This document shows positions 55,066-64,000 of a stretch of 64,000 nt of DNA, piece by piece. The translations under genes were made by a program, and so were the position numbers. The notes under the pieces are model-generated. The model was given only the letters and a program-made list of their open reading frames with translations, made no database searches and was not told the origin of the DNA. The first letter of the stretch is position 1; each line of letters opens with the position of its first letter. Source of the DNA: an uncultured Desulfomonile sp. (GTDB lineage Bacteria; Desulfobacterota; Desulfomonilia; Desulfomonilales; Desulfomonilaceae); contig CAJBEZ010000060.1 in assembly GCA_903952205.1 (NCBI GenBank), positions 62,001-126,000 on the forward strand. The letters are read 5' to 3'.

Positions 55066-57711
55066 ATGTTTTCTTCGATAGCTCGAAAACTTTTCGGAAG
55101 TAAAAATGACCGGGAATTGAAAAGGATTGATCCGATAGTTGGGGAAATCAACGAACATGAATCCAAGATGAAGAACCTCCGGAATGAAGACTTCCCCTTG
55201 ATGACACTAAAGTTTAAGGAGAGGCTCAATTCTGGAGAAGAATCGCTCGATGACCTAGCGCCAGAAGCATTTGCGCTAGTCCGGGAAGCGTCAGTAAGAG
55301 CTCTGGGAATGAGGCATTTTGACGTCCAGTTAATAGGCGGTTTGGTGCTGCACCAGGGCAAGATAGCTGAAATGAAAACCGGCGAAGGCAAGACCTTGGC
55401 CGCTACCCTTGCGGTGTATCTTAATTCCCTCACAGGAAAGGGAGTACATGTCGTTACGGTTAATGACTATCTTGCTAGACGAGACTCTGAATGGATGGGG
55501 GAAATATACAAGTTTCTCGGATTGTCGGTTGGCGTCATCGTTCATGATCTGGATGATGAGCAAAGAAGACTAGCCTACGGATCTGATGTCACTTATGGAA
55601 CCAACAACGAGTTTGGGTTTGACTATCTTAGAGACAATATGAAGTTCGCTTTGGAAGATTATGTGCAACGTGAACTTCATTACGCAATAGTCGATGAAGT
55701 TGACAGCATCCTGATAGATGAGGCGAGGACCCCTTTGATAATATCCGGGCCCACTCATGAGAACACAGATCGCTACTACAAAATTAATCGTGTCATACCA
55801 GGATTGCAGAAGGATGTCCATTATACACTTGACGAAAAGGCAAGAAGCGTTGTCCTGACTGAAGAAGGCATTGCTCGTGTGGAAAGATCTTTGGGAGTCA
55901 ATAATCTTTACGATCCAGCCCAGATGGAGACGCTCCATCATGTGAATCAGGGTTTAAAGGCCCACACATTGTTTAAGAACGATGTAGATTACATAGTCAA
56001 GGATGGACAGGTTATAATTGTAGATGAATTCACGGGGAGACTTATGCCGGGTAGACGTTACTCCGATGGGCTTCATCAGGCCTTGGAAGCCAAAGAGGGA
56101 GTAAAGATAGAGAATGAGAACCAGACCCTCGCTACAATAACCTTCCAAAATTATTTCCGTATGTACGACAAATTGTCCGGAATGACGGGTACAGCCGACA
56201 CGGAAGCCGCCGAATTTCACAAAATTTATAATCTGGAAGTCGTAATTATACCGACCAATTTGCCCATGATAAGGACTGATCATCCTGATCTAATTTACAA
56301 AACTGAAAATGAAAAATTTGAGGCGGTGATTTCCGAGATCCGTAATCTCTACGAAACTGGGCAGCCTGTACTGGTTGGAACGATTTCAATAGAAAAATCT
56401 GAATATCTTGCCAAGCGACTTAAGAAATACGGCATACCTCACAATATTCTCAATGCGAAAAATCACGCTCTTGAAGCTGAAATTGTAGCACAGGCGGGAC
56501 GTTTTAAGGGTGTAACAATCTCGACCAACATGGCGGGTCGAGGCACTGACATAATTTTGGGAGGGAATCCTGTTTTTATGGCCCGTTCAAAGTCTGGGAA
56601 AGGTGAGAATTCCGAAGAATTCGAAAAGTACCTTGCTGAATTCAAGTCCAAGTGCGAGCAGGGAAGGACTTCAGTTATTGAAGCTGGAGGTTTGCACATA
56701 CTTGGAACTGAAAGACATGAGTCCCGTCGTATCGACAATCAGTTGAGGGGAAGATCAGGGCGGCAGGGGGATCCTGGCTCCAGTCGTTTTTGCGTAAGTC
56801 TCGAAGATGATCTGATGCGTATTTTTGGCGGAGACCGAGTAAAGATGATTATGGAACGAGTTGGCATGCAGGACGGAGAGCCCATAGAGCACAAGTACAC
56901 TTCAAAGGCCATTGAAAATGCCCAGAAAAAGGTTGAAGCGCATAACTTTGAAATCAGAAAACACCTCATAGATTTTGACGATGTTATGAACAAGCAGAGA
57001 GAGGTCGTTTATTCCCAACGAAAGTTTATCCTTGCAGGGTCTGACTTAAAGACTACGGTCTTTGAAATGATAGAAGACGTAGCTGATGAAACAATTCGGC
57101 GCTTCACGAACGAGAAGACTCATTTCGAGGATTGGGACATAATAGCGCTATCCGAATTATTATATGGTCAATTCGGTATCAGGTTTGATTTCATGGCCCT
57201 TCCGGAAGCGGAGCAGACGGAAGTTGGACTTGTTGACCACGTGATTGAAAGAGTTAAAGATCAATATGAGAAAAAAGAAGCTGAGATATCCTCTCCAATA
57301 ATGCGTGAACTTGAAAAATTCATAATGCTGCAAGCCGTTGATTCGCAGTGGAAAGATCATCTTCTCAGTATGGACCATCTAAAGGAAGGCATTGGTTTGA
57401 GAGGCTATGGGCAAAGAGATCCTCTGAAAGAATATCAGAAAGAAGGTTATGATCTGTTTCTTGATATGAGTTTCAGAATCAAGGAAGAGACCGCACGGAA
57501 CCTCTTGCTTGTGAAACTGGCTATGCCGAACGAAATCGAAGAGATGAACGAGTCCAGGGAAAGGGAATTGCAGAGCGTTCACGCCAATCTTACCGGTTCG
57601 GATGCGGCCGTAGAGCCTCAGCGTCGCACGGTACAAAAGATAGGCCGTAATGCTCCTTGCCCATGCGGTTCTGGCAAGAAATACAAGAAATGTTGCGGAA
57701 AAGGCCAGTAA
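55066..57711 (+). CDS. secA: preprotein translocase ATPase SecA
   Basis: 881 residues. Walker [16 protein letters not shown], Walker B region [14 protein letters not shown], the [10 protein letters not shown] motif, [15 protein letters not shown], and a C-terminal zinc knuckle [13 protein letters not shown] that binds SecB and lipids. Drives export through SecYEG. Good length and complete. Confidence 0.98.
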   Translation: MFSSIARKLFGSKNDRELKRIDPIVGEINEHESKMKNLRNEDFPLMTLKFKERLNSGEESLDDLAPEAFALVREASVRALGMRHFDVQLIGGLVLHQGKIAEMKTGEGKTLAATLAVYLNSLTGKGVHVVTVNDYLARRDSEWMGEIYKFLGLSVGVIVHDLDDEQRRLAYGSDVTYGTNNEFGFDYLRDNMKFALEDYVQRELHYAIVDEVDSILIDEARTPLIISGPTHENTDRYYKINRVIPGLQKDVHYTLDEKARSVVLTEEGIARVERSLGVNNLYDPAQMETLHHVNQGLKAHTLFKNDVDYIVKDGQVIIVDEFTGRLMPGRRYSDGLHQALEAKEGVKIENENQTLATITFQNYFRMYDKLSGMTGTADTEAAEFHKIYNLEVVIIPTNLPMIRTDHPDLIYKTENEKFEAVISEIRNLYETGQPVLVGTISIEKSEYLAKRLKKYGIPHNILNAKNHALEAEIVAQAGRFKGVTISTNMAGRGTDIILGGNPVFMARSKSGKGENSEEFEKYLAEFKSKCEQGRTSVIEAGGLHILGTERHESRRIDNQLRGRSGRQGDPGSSRFCVSLEDDLMRIFGGDRVKMIMERVGMQDGEPIEHKYTSKAIENAQKKVEAHNFEIRKHLIDFDDVMNKQREVVYSQRKFILAGSDLKTTVFEMIEDVADETIRRFTNEKTHFEDWDIIALSELLYGQFGIRFDFMALPEAEQTEVGLVDHVIERVKDQYEKKEAEISSPIMRELEKFIMLQAVDSQWKDHLLSMDHLKEGIGLRGYGQRDPLKEYQKEGYDLFLDMSFRIKEETARNLLLVKLAMPNEIEEMNESRERELQSVHANLTGSDAAVEPQRRTVQKIGRNAPCPCGSGKKYKKCCGKGQ

Positions 57712-57832
57712 AATGAGGAGACGTGAAATTTTCTCTGGCATGCTTTCAATTTGCATGCCTCATAGATTGATCAAAGGAATTAAAGATTAGTAAGGCGGGA
57801 TTCTTGACGAACAACAACATTGGAGAAACGCA

Positions 57833-58699
57833 ATGATCTCTTTTCAGCGAGACCATTTTGTTAACACCGAAGATCTGGTCTTTCCTTTCAGTGATGACAT
57901 CAGCGGCACTATAAGGGGATATCGTATATTCACAGCCTGCAGGACAGTCAACGGAAGGATCTTCAGGCTGGAAGACCATTTGGACCGTCTTTACAAATCA
58001 GCTTCGTCAATTTATATGACGCCTCCACAGACTCGCCCGGATATCAAGAAGGTCCTCATGGAAGTGGTTGAACGAAATATGCGGGAGAGACCGGAGAACC
58101 TACTGATAGATATAATTTTTAGCGGTGGACTGGATGGAGAAACGATGAAGCAGTCAGGTCGGAAGGCCCACCTTTACGTCGTTGCCCAACGGATGGTCGC
58201 TCCACCCCGGGAATACTACGATAACGGGGTTACTCTGGCCACTTTTGCTCATCAAAGGATGCTTCCGGATGTCAAGCTGTTAAATTATATTGGGGCCGTG
58301 ATCGCTCATCAAACCGTTGTACCTAGATACCAGGCCTACGACGTGTTGTTTCTGTGTCCTCTTGACAATAATACAATACTGGAAGGATCAACATTCACAA
58401 TGTTCTTTGTGACCAAGGAGGGTGAGATTGTTACCCCTCCTTTAGACGGTCGTATTCTTGACAGCGTAACTCGCAGAGCGATCTTCGAAGTTTTACGTCC
58501 AATATCGGGAATGAAACTTTCCGAGCGCACGGTTTCTGTCGACGACTTAGGCGAGTTTGAAGAAGGATTTCTGGCTTCGACCACACGTAACATCCTTCCG
58601 GTGGTCAAACTCAATGATGTGGTCATAGGATCCGGGAAGCCTGGACCGATAACACTTAGAGCGAGTCTGATTCTTAATGATTACGTGCAATCCTATTGA
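57833..58699 (+). CDS. class IV aminotransferase (IlvE/PabC fold)
   Basis: 288 residues. GYRIFTACRTVNGRIFRLEDHLDRL start, the PLP lysine in DVKLLNYIGAV, and the LEGSTFTMFFV motif of the family. Branched-chain aminotransferase, aminodeoxychorismate lyase and D-amino acid transaminase share this fold; substrate is not resolved by sequence. Single gene after secA. Confidence 0.82.
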   Translation: MISFQRDHFVNTEDLVFPFSDDISGTIRGYRIFTACRTVNGRIFRLEDHLDRLYKSASSIYMTPPQTRPDIKKVLMEVVERNMRERPENLLIDIIFSGGLDGETMKQSGRKAHLYVVAQRMVAPPREYYDNGVTLATFAHQRMLPDVKLLNYIGAVIAHQTVVPRYQAYDVLFLCPLDNNTILEGSTFTMFFVTKEGEIVTPPLDGRILDSVTRRAIFEVLRPISGMKLSERTVSVDDLGEFEEGFLASTTRNILPVVKLNDVVIGSGKPGPITLRASLILNDYVQSY

Positions 58700-58965
58700 G
58701 ATCAACTTTAGTTCACTGCTATTGTTCTTTCTAGTGAACAAACGCTAGGGTTATTAACAGGTTAGTTTTCCACAATAAAACATTATTTCTGTAGGTTATG
58801 CCTTTGTTCGAACTCTTCGGACATGTGCAGGATTTCGCTTGACAGAAGTGACCGCGTGGCAATATGCTCTAATCTGATTTGTATCTGTTGAATTTTAAGA
58901 ACTCTGGCCATCCTTGATCATACTGGATGACCAACATTTTTAAGTCGAAATCAGGAGGTGTTTGC

Positions 58966-60084
58966 GTGAGCGTACCGGACAAGATATTGACTTGGCAAAT
59001 GGTTAAGGGACCGACCTACGACGTCGAGGCTCGTAAAGTCACAGCGCCGGGAGAGTTGGAGAAAAAAGAGATTCCTGTGCCTGACCTGGGGCGAGGAGAG
59101 GTCTTGGTGCAAATAGCCGGCTGTGGAGTATGTCATACAGACATGTCATATTTTTACGATGGAGTGCCCACGGTTACGAAACCGCCTTTGACCTTGGGCC
59201 ACGAGATTTCGGGGACTGTAGTGGCCGGTGGTCCGGGAGCCGAATCCTGGGTCGGCAAGAACGTCATAGTGCCTGCGGTGATGCCATGCAACTCCTGTGA
59301 CATATGCGATAAAGGAAGAGGGAACCGTTGCTTGGCTCAAAAGATGCCGGGTAACTCTCTAGGCGTTTATGGGGGATTTTCAAGCCATATCCCAGTCCCT
59401 TCCGCTGATTTGTGTGTGATAGATGATCTTAAAGGAAGACCTCTTGAAAATTATGCGGTTATAGCGGATGCGGCTACCACTCCATATCAGGCTGCCAAGA
59501 GGGCCGACCTGAAGGCTGGTGATCCGGTCCTGATTACCGGTGTGACTGGCGGAGTCGGTGTGTATATGGCTCAGGTAGCGAAGGCTTTCGGGGCTTATCC
59601 TATTGTGGGGATGGCACGCCATGAAGAAAAGCTCCAGAGGGCCCTTGATCTGGGAGTAGATTATGTCATCAATACCCGGGACAAGGATTTCAAAGCGGTT
59701 CAGGAGGAATTCAAATCGATCTCAAAGCAGTCTAAGGTGAGACACAATGTTGGCTGGAAAATTTTCGAGTGTACAGGCGTAGGATCTGCTCAGGACTTGG
59801 CTCTGGGATTGCTTGGCTTCATTGGAAAACTAGTGGTAGTAGGTTTCGGACTCCAGAAAAATTCCTACAGCATTTCGAGGTTGATGGCTTTTGACGCTGA
59901 AATTATAGGAACATGGGGATGTCTGCCGGAATATTATCCTAAGGTTTTGGAAATGGTCCAGTCTGGGGCCATAAAAATAGATCCGCTCTTGGAAACCCGA
60001 CCTATGTCCACTATTAAGGAAGCGTTCAAGGAAGCTCACAGTGGTGGCTTAACGAAACGAATTGTGTTGACGCCGGATTTTTAA
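58966..60084 (+). CDS. had: zinc alcohol dehydrogenase, probable 6-hydroxycyclohex-1-ene-1-carbonyl-CoA dehydrogenase (Had)
   Basis: 372 residues, MDR family. Catalytic zinc in CGVCHTD and GHE; structural zinc cysteines CNSCDICDKGRGNRC; NAD site TGVTGGVGVYMAQVAKAFG. The TWQMVKGP start and insert around VRHNVGWKIFECTG fit Had of anaerobic benzoyl-CoA degradation; oah and bamA-type neighbours are absent, so the assignment is moderate. GTG 58966 with AGGAGGTG upstream decides the start over an in-frame ATG at 58927. Confidence 0.75.
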   Translation: MSVPDKILTWQMVKGPTYDVEARKVTAPGELEKKEIPVPDLGRGEVLVQIAGCGVCHTDMSYFYDGVPTVTKPPLTLGHEISGTVVAGGPGAESWVGKNVIVPAVMPCNSCDICDKGRGNRCLAQKMPGNSLGVYGGFSSHIPVPSADLCVIDDLKGRPLENYAVIADAATTPYQAAKRADLKAGDPVLITGVTGGVGVYMAQVAKAFGAYPIVGMARHEEKLQRALDLGVDYVINTRDKDFKAVQEEFKSISKQSKVRHNVGWKIFECTGVGSAQDLALGLLGFIGKLVVVGFGLQKNSYSISRLMAFDAEIIGTWGCLPEYYPKVLEMVQSGAIKIDPLLETRPMSTIKEAFKEAHSGGLTKRIVLTPDF

Positions 60085-60123
60085 ACCTGGGTTAAATGTT
60101 TGCGTTGTTTCTTTGAAACCCAA

Positions 60124-60160
60124 AAAGCCCCCCGCTCGTAAGGTTGGAGCGGAGGGCTTT
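60124..60160. terminator. bidirectional rho-independent terminator
   Basis: AAAGCCCCCCGCTC (60124-60137) pairs with GAGCGGAGGGCTTT (60147-60160) with one mismatch and a 9-base loop. On the minus strand it is followed by a T-tract and ends the methyltransferase gene; on the plus strand it follows had. Confidence 0.85.
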
Positions 60161-60187
60161 ATAAAATCTCAAACCGAAGTGCTCAAA

Positions 60188-60880
60188 TCAAGCATTTTCC
60201 GGTCTCTTCGCTACTGCGATACGATAAATGTCGTAGACATCGTATAACTTTATTTCAGTGAATCCTGATCTTGTCAAATTCTCCACAATTTCGTCGGTAG
60301 TTTCGTAAACGTCACAGACCTCGCCTCGAGACCCGAACAGTCCAACTAAACCACCGGGTTTCAAGAAATCAAACATGCAAGAATAAATTTGGGGCCGCAA
60401 ATGAGGTTTTACATGAGGAATCATGAATGAGCTGATGACCTTATCAAAAGCTTCGTCTGGTCGATAATCCTCTACAGATGAAGCGAACAGACAAGTGTTT
60501 GAAATACATTTCTTTCGGGCCTTGTCTTCAGCCAGTTCAATCATGTGCGGAGACAAGTCTATGCCCACAACTTCCTTGGCTCGCGGGGCCGCCACCACCG
60601 TGGCCGAACCCGTGCCGCATCCTACGTCCAGAACCCGGTCGTTTTTCTCAACGACGAGTTCCACCAACTTTCTCAGGCCCTTTCGATATCCGGGATCTAT
60701 GGACCACTGCAAATCGTAGCTCTTTCTTCGGTACTTATAATAAAGCTGAATGGCCCTTTCAGAAGGCATCAATTTGACAACGGTAGTACCTTGAATATAA
60801 GCTGTTCTTAGCGCTTTGATCAGCGGTCTTAAAAGTTTTTGGAGCGGTGCGTTGTCCTCGCTCACCATTGTTCCATTCAT
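60188..60880 (-). CDS. class I SAM-dependent methyltransferase
   Basis: 230 residues. SAM motif VLDVGCGTGSATVVAA, motif II VVGIDLSPHMIELA, and FLKPGGLVGLFGS. N-terminal 60-residue helical extension. Substrate unknown. Alone on the minus strand, 83 bases from pth. Confidence 0.85.
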   Translation of the reverse strand: MNGTMVSEDNAPLQKLLRPLIKALRTAYIQGTTVVKLMPSERAIQLYYKYRRKSYDLQWSIDPGYRKGLRKLVELVVEKNDRVLDVGCGTGSATVVAAPRAKEVVGIDLSPHMIELAEDKARKKCISNTCLFASSVEDYRPDEAFDKVISSFMIPHVKPHLRPQIYSCMFDFLKPGGLVGLFGSRGEVCDVYETTDEIVENLTRSGFTEIKLYDVYDIYRIAVAKRPENA

Positions 60881-60963
60881 TTGTGCGGTTACCCCCTACA
60901 AACGTTCCATAGGTTTAAAGATAAACTTTTATTACAAATGCTTCGAATAGGCAAGAGAAAACC

Positions 60964-61590
60964 TTAATCTGGAAAATCCAGAATAGAAAAATCGTTGTCT
61001 GTTGAGTGAATAATGCTTTTCGCATACTCGGTTCCGTGGCTGACGATGAGTTTTGTCGCTTCTACCGCCAATTGAACAAGCCGATTCGCAATAGGTCTCT
61101 CAGAAAGTGTGAAAGGGTGAAGAACAAAATCTTCCGGGTCTACTCCGAGCGGTGGTCGCCCGATCCCTATGCGGACCCTTGTGAAATCGCGAAAACGGAG
61201 ACTATCCGCTATGGAACGAATCCCCCTGTGGCCGCCGTCACCACCACCGATTTTTATTCGCACACGACCGAACTTTATGTCAAGCTCATCATGTATTACT
61301 ATCAGAGTAACCATGTCCAATTTCTTGAAGGAAATAATTTTGTGTACTGATTTTCCGCTTAGATTCATGTAAGTTTGAGGCTTTACCAGAGTCAACTCGC
61401 TCCCAGAATAAGCGATTGAACAGGTCAATGCGTCATGCTTCGACGAAGACCACATCCCTCCAAGTTCTTCGGCTAAGACATCAACTACCATGAATCCAGC
61501 GTTGTGTCTGTGGTTGGCGTATTTGAATCCAGGGTTTCCAAGTCCAACCACAATGAAGCTTCTATTGTGAAAGCAATCCAAAGACTTCAC
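60964..61590 (-). CDS. pth: peptidyl-tRNA hydrolase (Pth)
   Basis: Recycles peptidyl-tRNA. 208 residues. VVGLGNPGFKYANHRHNAGF with the catalytic His, LVKPQTYMNLSG, VIHDELDIKFG and GGGDGGHRGIRSI are all conserved. Eight or nine residues longer at the N-terminus than E. coli Pth. Confidence 0.96.
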   Translation of the reverse strand: MKSLDCFHNRSFIVVGLGNPGFKYANHRHNAGFMVVDVLAEELGGMWSSSKHDALTCSIAYSGSELTLVKPQTYMNLSGKSVHKIISFKKLDMVTLIVIHDELDIKFGRVRIKIGGGDGGHRGIRSIADSLRFRDFTRVRIGIGRPPLGVDPEDFVLHPFTLSERPIANRLVQLAVEATKLIVSHGTEYAKSIIHSTDNDFSILDFPD

Positions 61591-61657
61591 ATTTTGATCC
61601 TTTTCTGTTAGACGTCGTCTAATCGAGATTAGCCTTTTATGTCAAGCTCAATGTGTA

Positions 61658-62032
61658 ATGGATGAGACTCAGTTCCGCAAGAAAGCCCTCGAAGCTCTGC
61701 AACAAATTCCGGAAGGTTTCCGAGAAAATTTGGAGAACCTCGAAATTATTGTAGAAGATTTTGCCGAACCTGACACATTGCTTAGCCTCAACCTAGGATC
61801 CAGGTGGGAATTGCTAGGGCTTTATTCTGGGCAACCGTTAAGCGCACGCAGCTTCTTCGACAACTTTAATCCGCCGTGTCGAATCCACCTTTTCCGTTTA
61901 CCCATACTGAGATCAATTGATGATGAGACAAGATTGGTTGAAGTCATTCGCGATGTAATGCTACACGAGATAGGTCATCATTTCGGTTTCAATGATCAAG
62001 ATCTTTACTCATTTTCGGAGTCACTGTTTTGA
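61658..62032 (+). CDS. small zincin-like metalloprotease (PF06262 type)
   Basis: 124 residues. Active site HEIGHHFG (His103, Glu104, His107) near the C-terminus. Family of minimal zinc proteases with few known substrates. Its stop overlaps the TTG start of the NtrY-like kinase, so both are co-translated. Confidence 0.82.
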   Translation: MDETQFRKKALEALQQIPEGFRENLENLEIIVEDFAEPDTLLSLNLGSRWELLGLYSGQPLSARSFFDNFNPPCRIHLFRLPILRSIDDETRLVEVIRDVMLHEIGHHFGFNDQDLYSFSESLF

Positions 62033-64000
62033 CAAAAGCGCTGAAGGCTGAGATCGAAAAGAAAAAACGGAAGCGAGAACTGATCGTTTCCATGATTTCT
62101 GCGCTTGCGCTCGTCGGGTTGTTTTTCGTTGGTTATGAATTGGCGCGATCTGGTGGAGAAGGTCCTATGAGCGGCCATCTTCTTATTTTTGGCCTTCTAG
62201 CAGTAGTTCTTCTGTTACTGATTCTCATCATCTTCTTTTTGATCCGTAACATTTTCAAACTGTTATTCGAACGTCGAGGCAAGGTCCTTGGAGTAAGGAT
62301 CAAGACTAGGTTGATACTGGCATTTGTGGCGCTCACGCTTGTCCCAACCGTCGTCCTTTTCATTGCGAGCGCGAGTGTTCTTCACACTACCATAGATAGT
62401 TGGTTCGCCGTACAGATAGAGGAAGCCCTAACGTCCTCTGTGCTCATAGGGCAGGCGTATCATCAAAAAGCGTCTGAAAACGTTATCAAGAGCGCTGAAA
62501 GATTGGCCAACGAAATTCAACAGAGAAAACTCAATGTAAATGGCCAGGATGATCAAATCAAACATTTCCTTGAGACTGAAATACATACCCTTGGTTTAAG
62601 CCGTGCCCATGTCTTTCTTCAAGGACACCAACATCCGCTGGGTGTGTCCTCGTCTAATTCCACTGATTCAAGCGCTGTCCCCGTTATGGCAAGTTTTCTC
62701 AAGATTGGATTTGGAGGTTCCACCGCTTCTACTGTAGTAAAGCTCGATTCTGGAGAGGATCTTGTCAGGGGGGTTGCGCCCATAGTCTTCAATGGGCCAA
62801 ATAGGGTTTCAGGAGTGGTAGTCGTTGATCACGTAATTCCTCAAACCCTTTCCAGTAGACTTTTTGGCATAACAAAAGCATATGATGACTATCAGGAAGC
62901 CAAGCGGCTCAAAGGGCCCGTCAAGACCACCTACCTCCTGATATTGCTAATTGTAGCGCTTCTGGTCATTTTTGTGGGATTCTGGTTCGGTATGAGTATG
63001 GCCCGAGATATCACTGATCCTCTTCAGAGCCTTGCCAAGGGAACGCAGCAGATAGCTTCTGGAAATCTCGATGTCTTCGTGGAACCCGTGGGAGACGATG
63101 AGTTGGGGGCTCTAGTTCGTTCCTTCAACAAAATGGCTTCCGATCTCAGAGAAGGCAGGGATGAACTTCTAAGAGTGAACGCCGATCTTGAGAACAGGCG
63201 AAAATATATACAGACAGTTCTTAAAAATGTAGCGGCGGGAGTTATCGCCATTGACGCCGATCAAAAAGTCACAGCCTTCAACGAATCATCTCTTAGGCTC
63301 CTGGGTGTTGCAGGGGAACTGCGGTTGGGAAGGCCTCTTTTTCATCAACTGGCTCCAGATGTTTCCGCTCGACTCAATGAAGCAGTGATCGAACTTAGAG
63401 AATCAGAATCAGGAGCTATTGAGAGACAGCTTGCCATTTCACCTTTGGGTAAGACCCTTACGCTTTTGTGTTTTGCGAACATTTTCAAAGATGACGTCGG
63501 GACTGAATTAGGCGTGGTTCTAGTTTTCGAAGATCTCACCTTTCTTGTAAAGGCCCAGAGAATGGCCGCATGGAGAGAAGTAGCGCGGAGAATCGCTCAT
63601 GAAATAAAAAACCCCCTCACTCCGATCCAACTCAATGCTCAGAGAATCAGACGCAAATATTTGCCGTTTTTGGGTATCGAAGGCGCCATCCTCGATCAGT
63701 GCACCAAGTCCATTATAGACCAAGTGGAACAGCTCAAAAACATGGTTAATGAATTCTCAAAGTTTGCAAGGATGCCCGGGGCTAACCCGATTTCCGGCAA
63801 ATTGAACCAAATTGTCGGTGAAGTAGTCGATTTGTATCGTTCCGCCAATGAACGCATTGTTATCCAATTCCATCCTGATGAATTGATTCCGGTCTTTGAG
63901 ATTGACGGCGAACAATTAAAGAGAGCGATAATGAACCTTCTTGACAATGCTATTACGGCTGTGGGACCAGTCGGCAGGGTTGAGATTAAAACAGAATATG
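62029..64000 (+). CDS. ntrY: NtrY-type membrane histidine kinase, 3' end outside the window
   Basis: Over 650 residues visible. Three N-terminal hydrophobic helices (about 17-40, 50-72, 95-115), a periplasmic region, another helix near 305-325, HAMP, PAS (about 405-500) and HisKA with His524 in RRIAHEIKNPLTPIQL; the HATPase begins near the window end. TTG start at 62029 with GGAG 8 bases upstream, overlapping the protease stop. In NtrY proteins this arrangement senses nitrogen or redox; the partner NtrX would lie beyond the window. Confidence 0.88.
   Translation, partial: MTKALKAEIEKKKRKRELIVSMISALALVGLFFVGYELARSGGEGPMSGHLLIFGLLAVVLLLLILIIFFLIRNIFKLLFERRGKVLGVRIKTRLILAFVALTLVPTVVLFIASASVLHTTIDSWFAVQIEEALTSSVLIGQAYHQKASENVIKSAERLANEIQQRKLNVNGQDDQIKHFLETEIHTLGLSRAHVFLQGHQHPLGVSSSNSTDSSAVPVMASFLKIGFGGSTASTVVKLDSGEDLVRGVAPIVFNGPNRVSGVVVVDHVIPQTLSSRLFGITKAYDDYQEAKRLKGPVKTTYLLILLIVALLVIFVGFWFGMSMARDITDPLQSLAKGTQQIASGNLDVFVEPVGDDELGALVRSFNKMASDLREGRDELLRVNADLENRRKYIQTVLKNVAAGVIAIDADQKVTAFNESSLRLLGVAGELRLGRPLFHQLAPDVSARLNEAVIELRESESGAIERQLAISPLGKTLTLLCFANIFKDDVGTELGVVLVFEDLTFLVKAQRMAAWREVARRIAHEIKNPLTPIQLNAQRIRRKYLPFLGIEGAILDQCTKSIIDQVEQLKNMVNEFSKFARMPGANPISGKLNQIVGEVVDLYRSANERIVIQFHPDELIPVFEIDGEQLKRAIMNLLDNAITAVGPVGRVEIKTEY

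Overview
The window reads as chromosomal DNA of a strictly anaerobic, Gram-negative bacterium of the Desulfobacterota (Deltaproteobacteria) type, perhaps close to Desulfomonile or the Syntrophobacterales. That placement is inference from gene content, not from a marker search. The supporting genes are anaerobic (early-cobalt) cobalamin genes, a four-subunit 2-oxoacid:ferredoxin oxidoreductase, a dehydrogenase of the benzoyl-CoA degradation type, a siroheme-route heme enzyme (AhbC type), a hem operon with a fused CobA/HemD, ThyX, NtrC/NtrY-type regulators and several outer-membrane barrels. Gene density is high, genes are often joined by 4-base overlaps, and GTG or TTG starts are common. I see no rRNA, tRNA, CRISPR array, transposase or phage gene.

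Layout, left to right. Positions 1-2938 hold the end of a corrin-ring operon (cobM-cbiG-cobJ-cobK), meeting thyX tail to tail. Positions 3694-6614 carry a two-gene nucleotide-signalling operon: a membrane diadenylate cyclase fused to a YbbR region, and a GAF-GAF-degenerate GGDEF protein. A 500-base gap with DnaA-box-like sites follows, then an orphan DppF-type ATPase divergent from a PrsW-like protease. Positions 9281-11116 hold a small ORF, a foldable leader, speD, a mogA/moaB-type gene and a DUF721 gene. Positions 11172-16431 are mostly envelope and miscellaneous genes: a small secreted protein, an endonuclease III relative, a barrel, a coiled-coil lipoprotein, an aminotransferase and a TPR protein.

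Positions 16621-19794 are a ferredoxin-delta/alpha/beta/gamma oxidoreductase operon ending in a tandem-ACT protein. A fused isobutyryl-CoA mutase (icmF) lies 1.4 kb beyond it. Together these could turn valine-derived 2-oxoisovalerate into isobutyryl-CoA and then n-butyryl-CoA (inference). An inverse-autotransporter-like barrel follows, then hisC-cmk-rpsA.

Positions 30044-40089 are a mostly minus-strand stretch: CCA-adding enzyme, DUF3108 protein, lipoprotein, L,D-transpeptidase, NtrC-type regulator with its histidine kinase, bifunctional nuclease, TIM-barrel isomerase, AhbC-like radical SAM enzyme and Nudix hydrolase. groES-groEL follows with a CIRCE operator, then pyrI-pyrB-pyrC, a DJ-1/PfpI protein and hypA.

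Positions 46686-49112 hold an uncharacterised protein, a small ABC-type ATPase and a PAS histidine kinase. They stand just ahead of the tetrapyrrole operon (sirC-like, ccsA/hemX-like, hemA, hemC, cobA/hemD; 49248-54741). The right end carries secA, a class IV aminotransferase, a had-like dehydrogenase, a methyltransferase, pth, a small zincin and the first part of an NtrY-type kinase that runs off the window.
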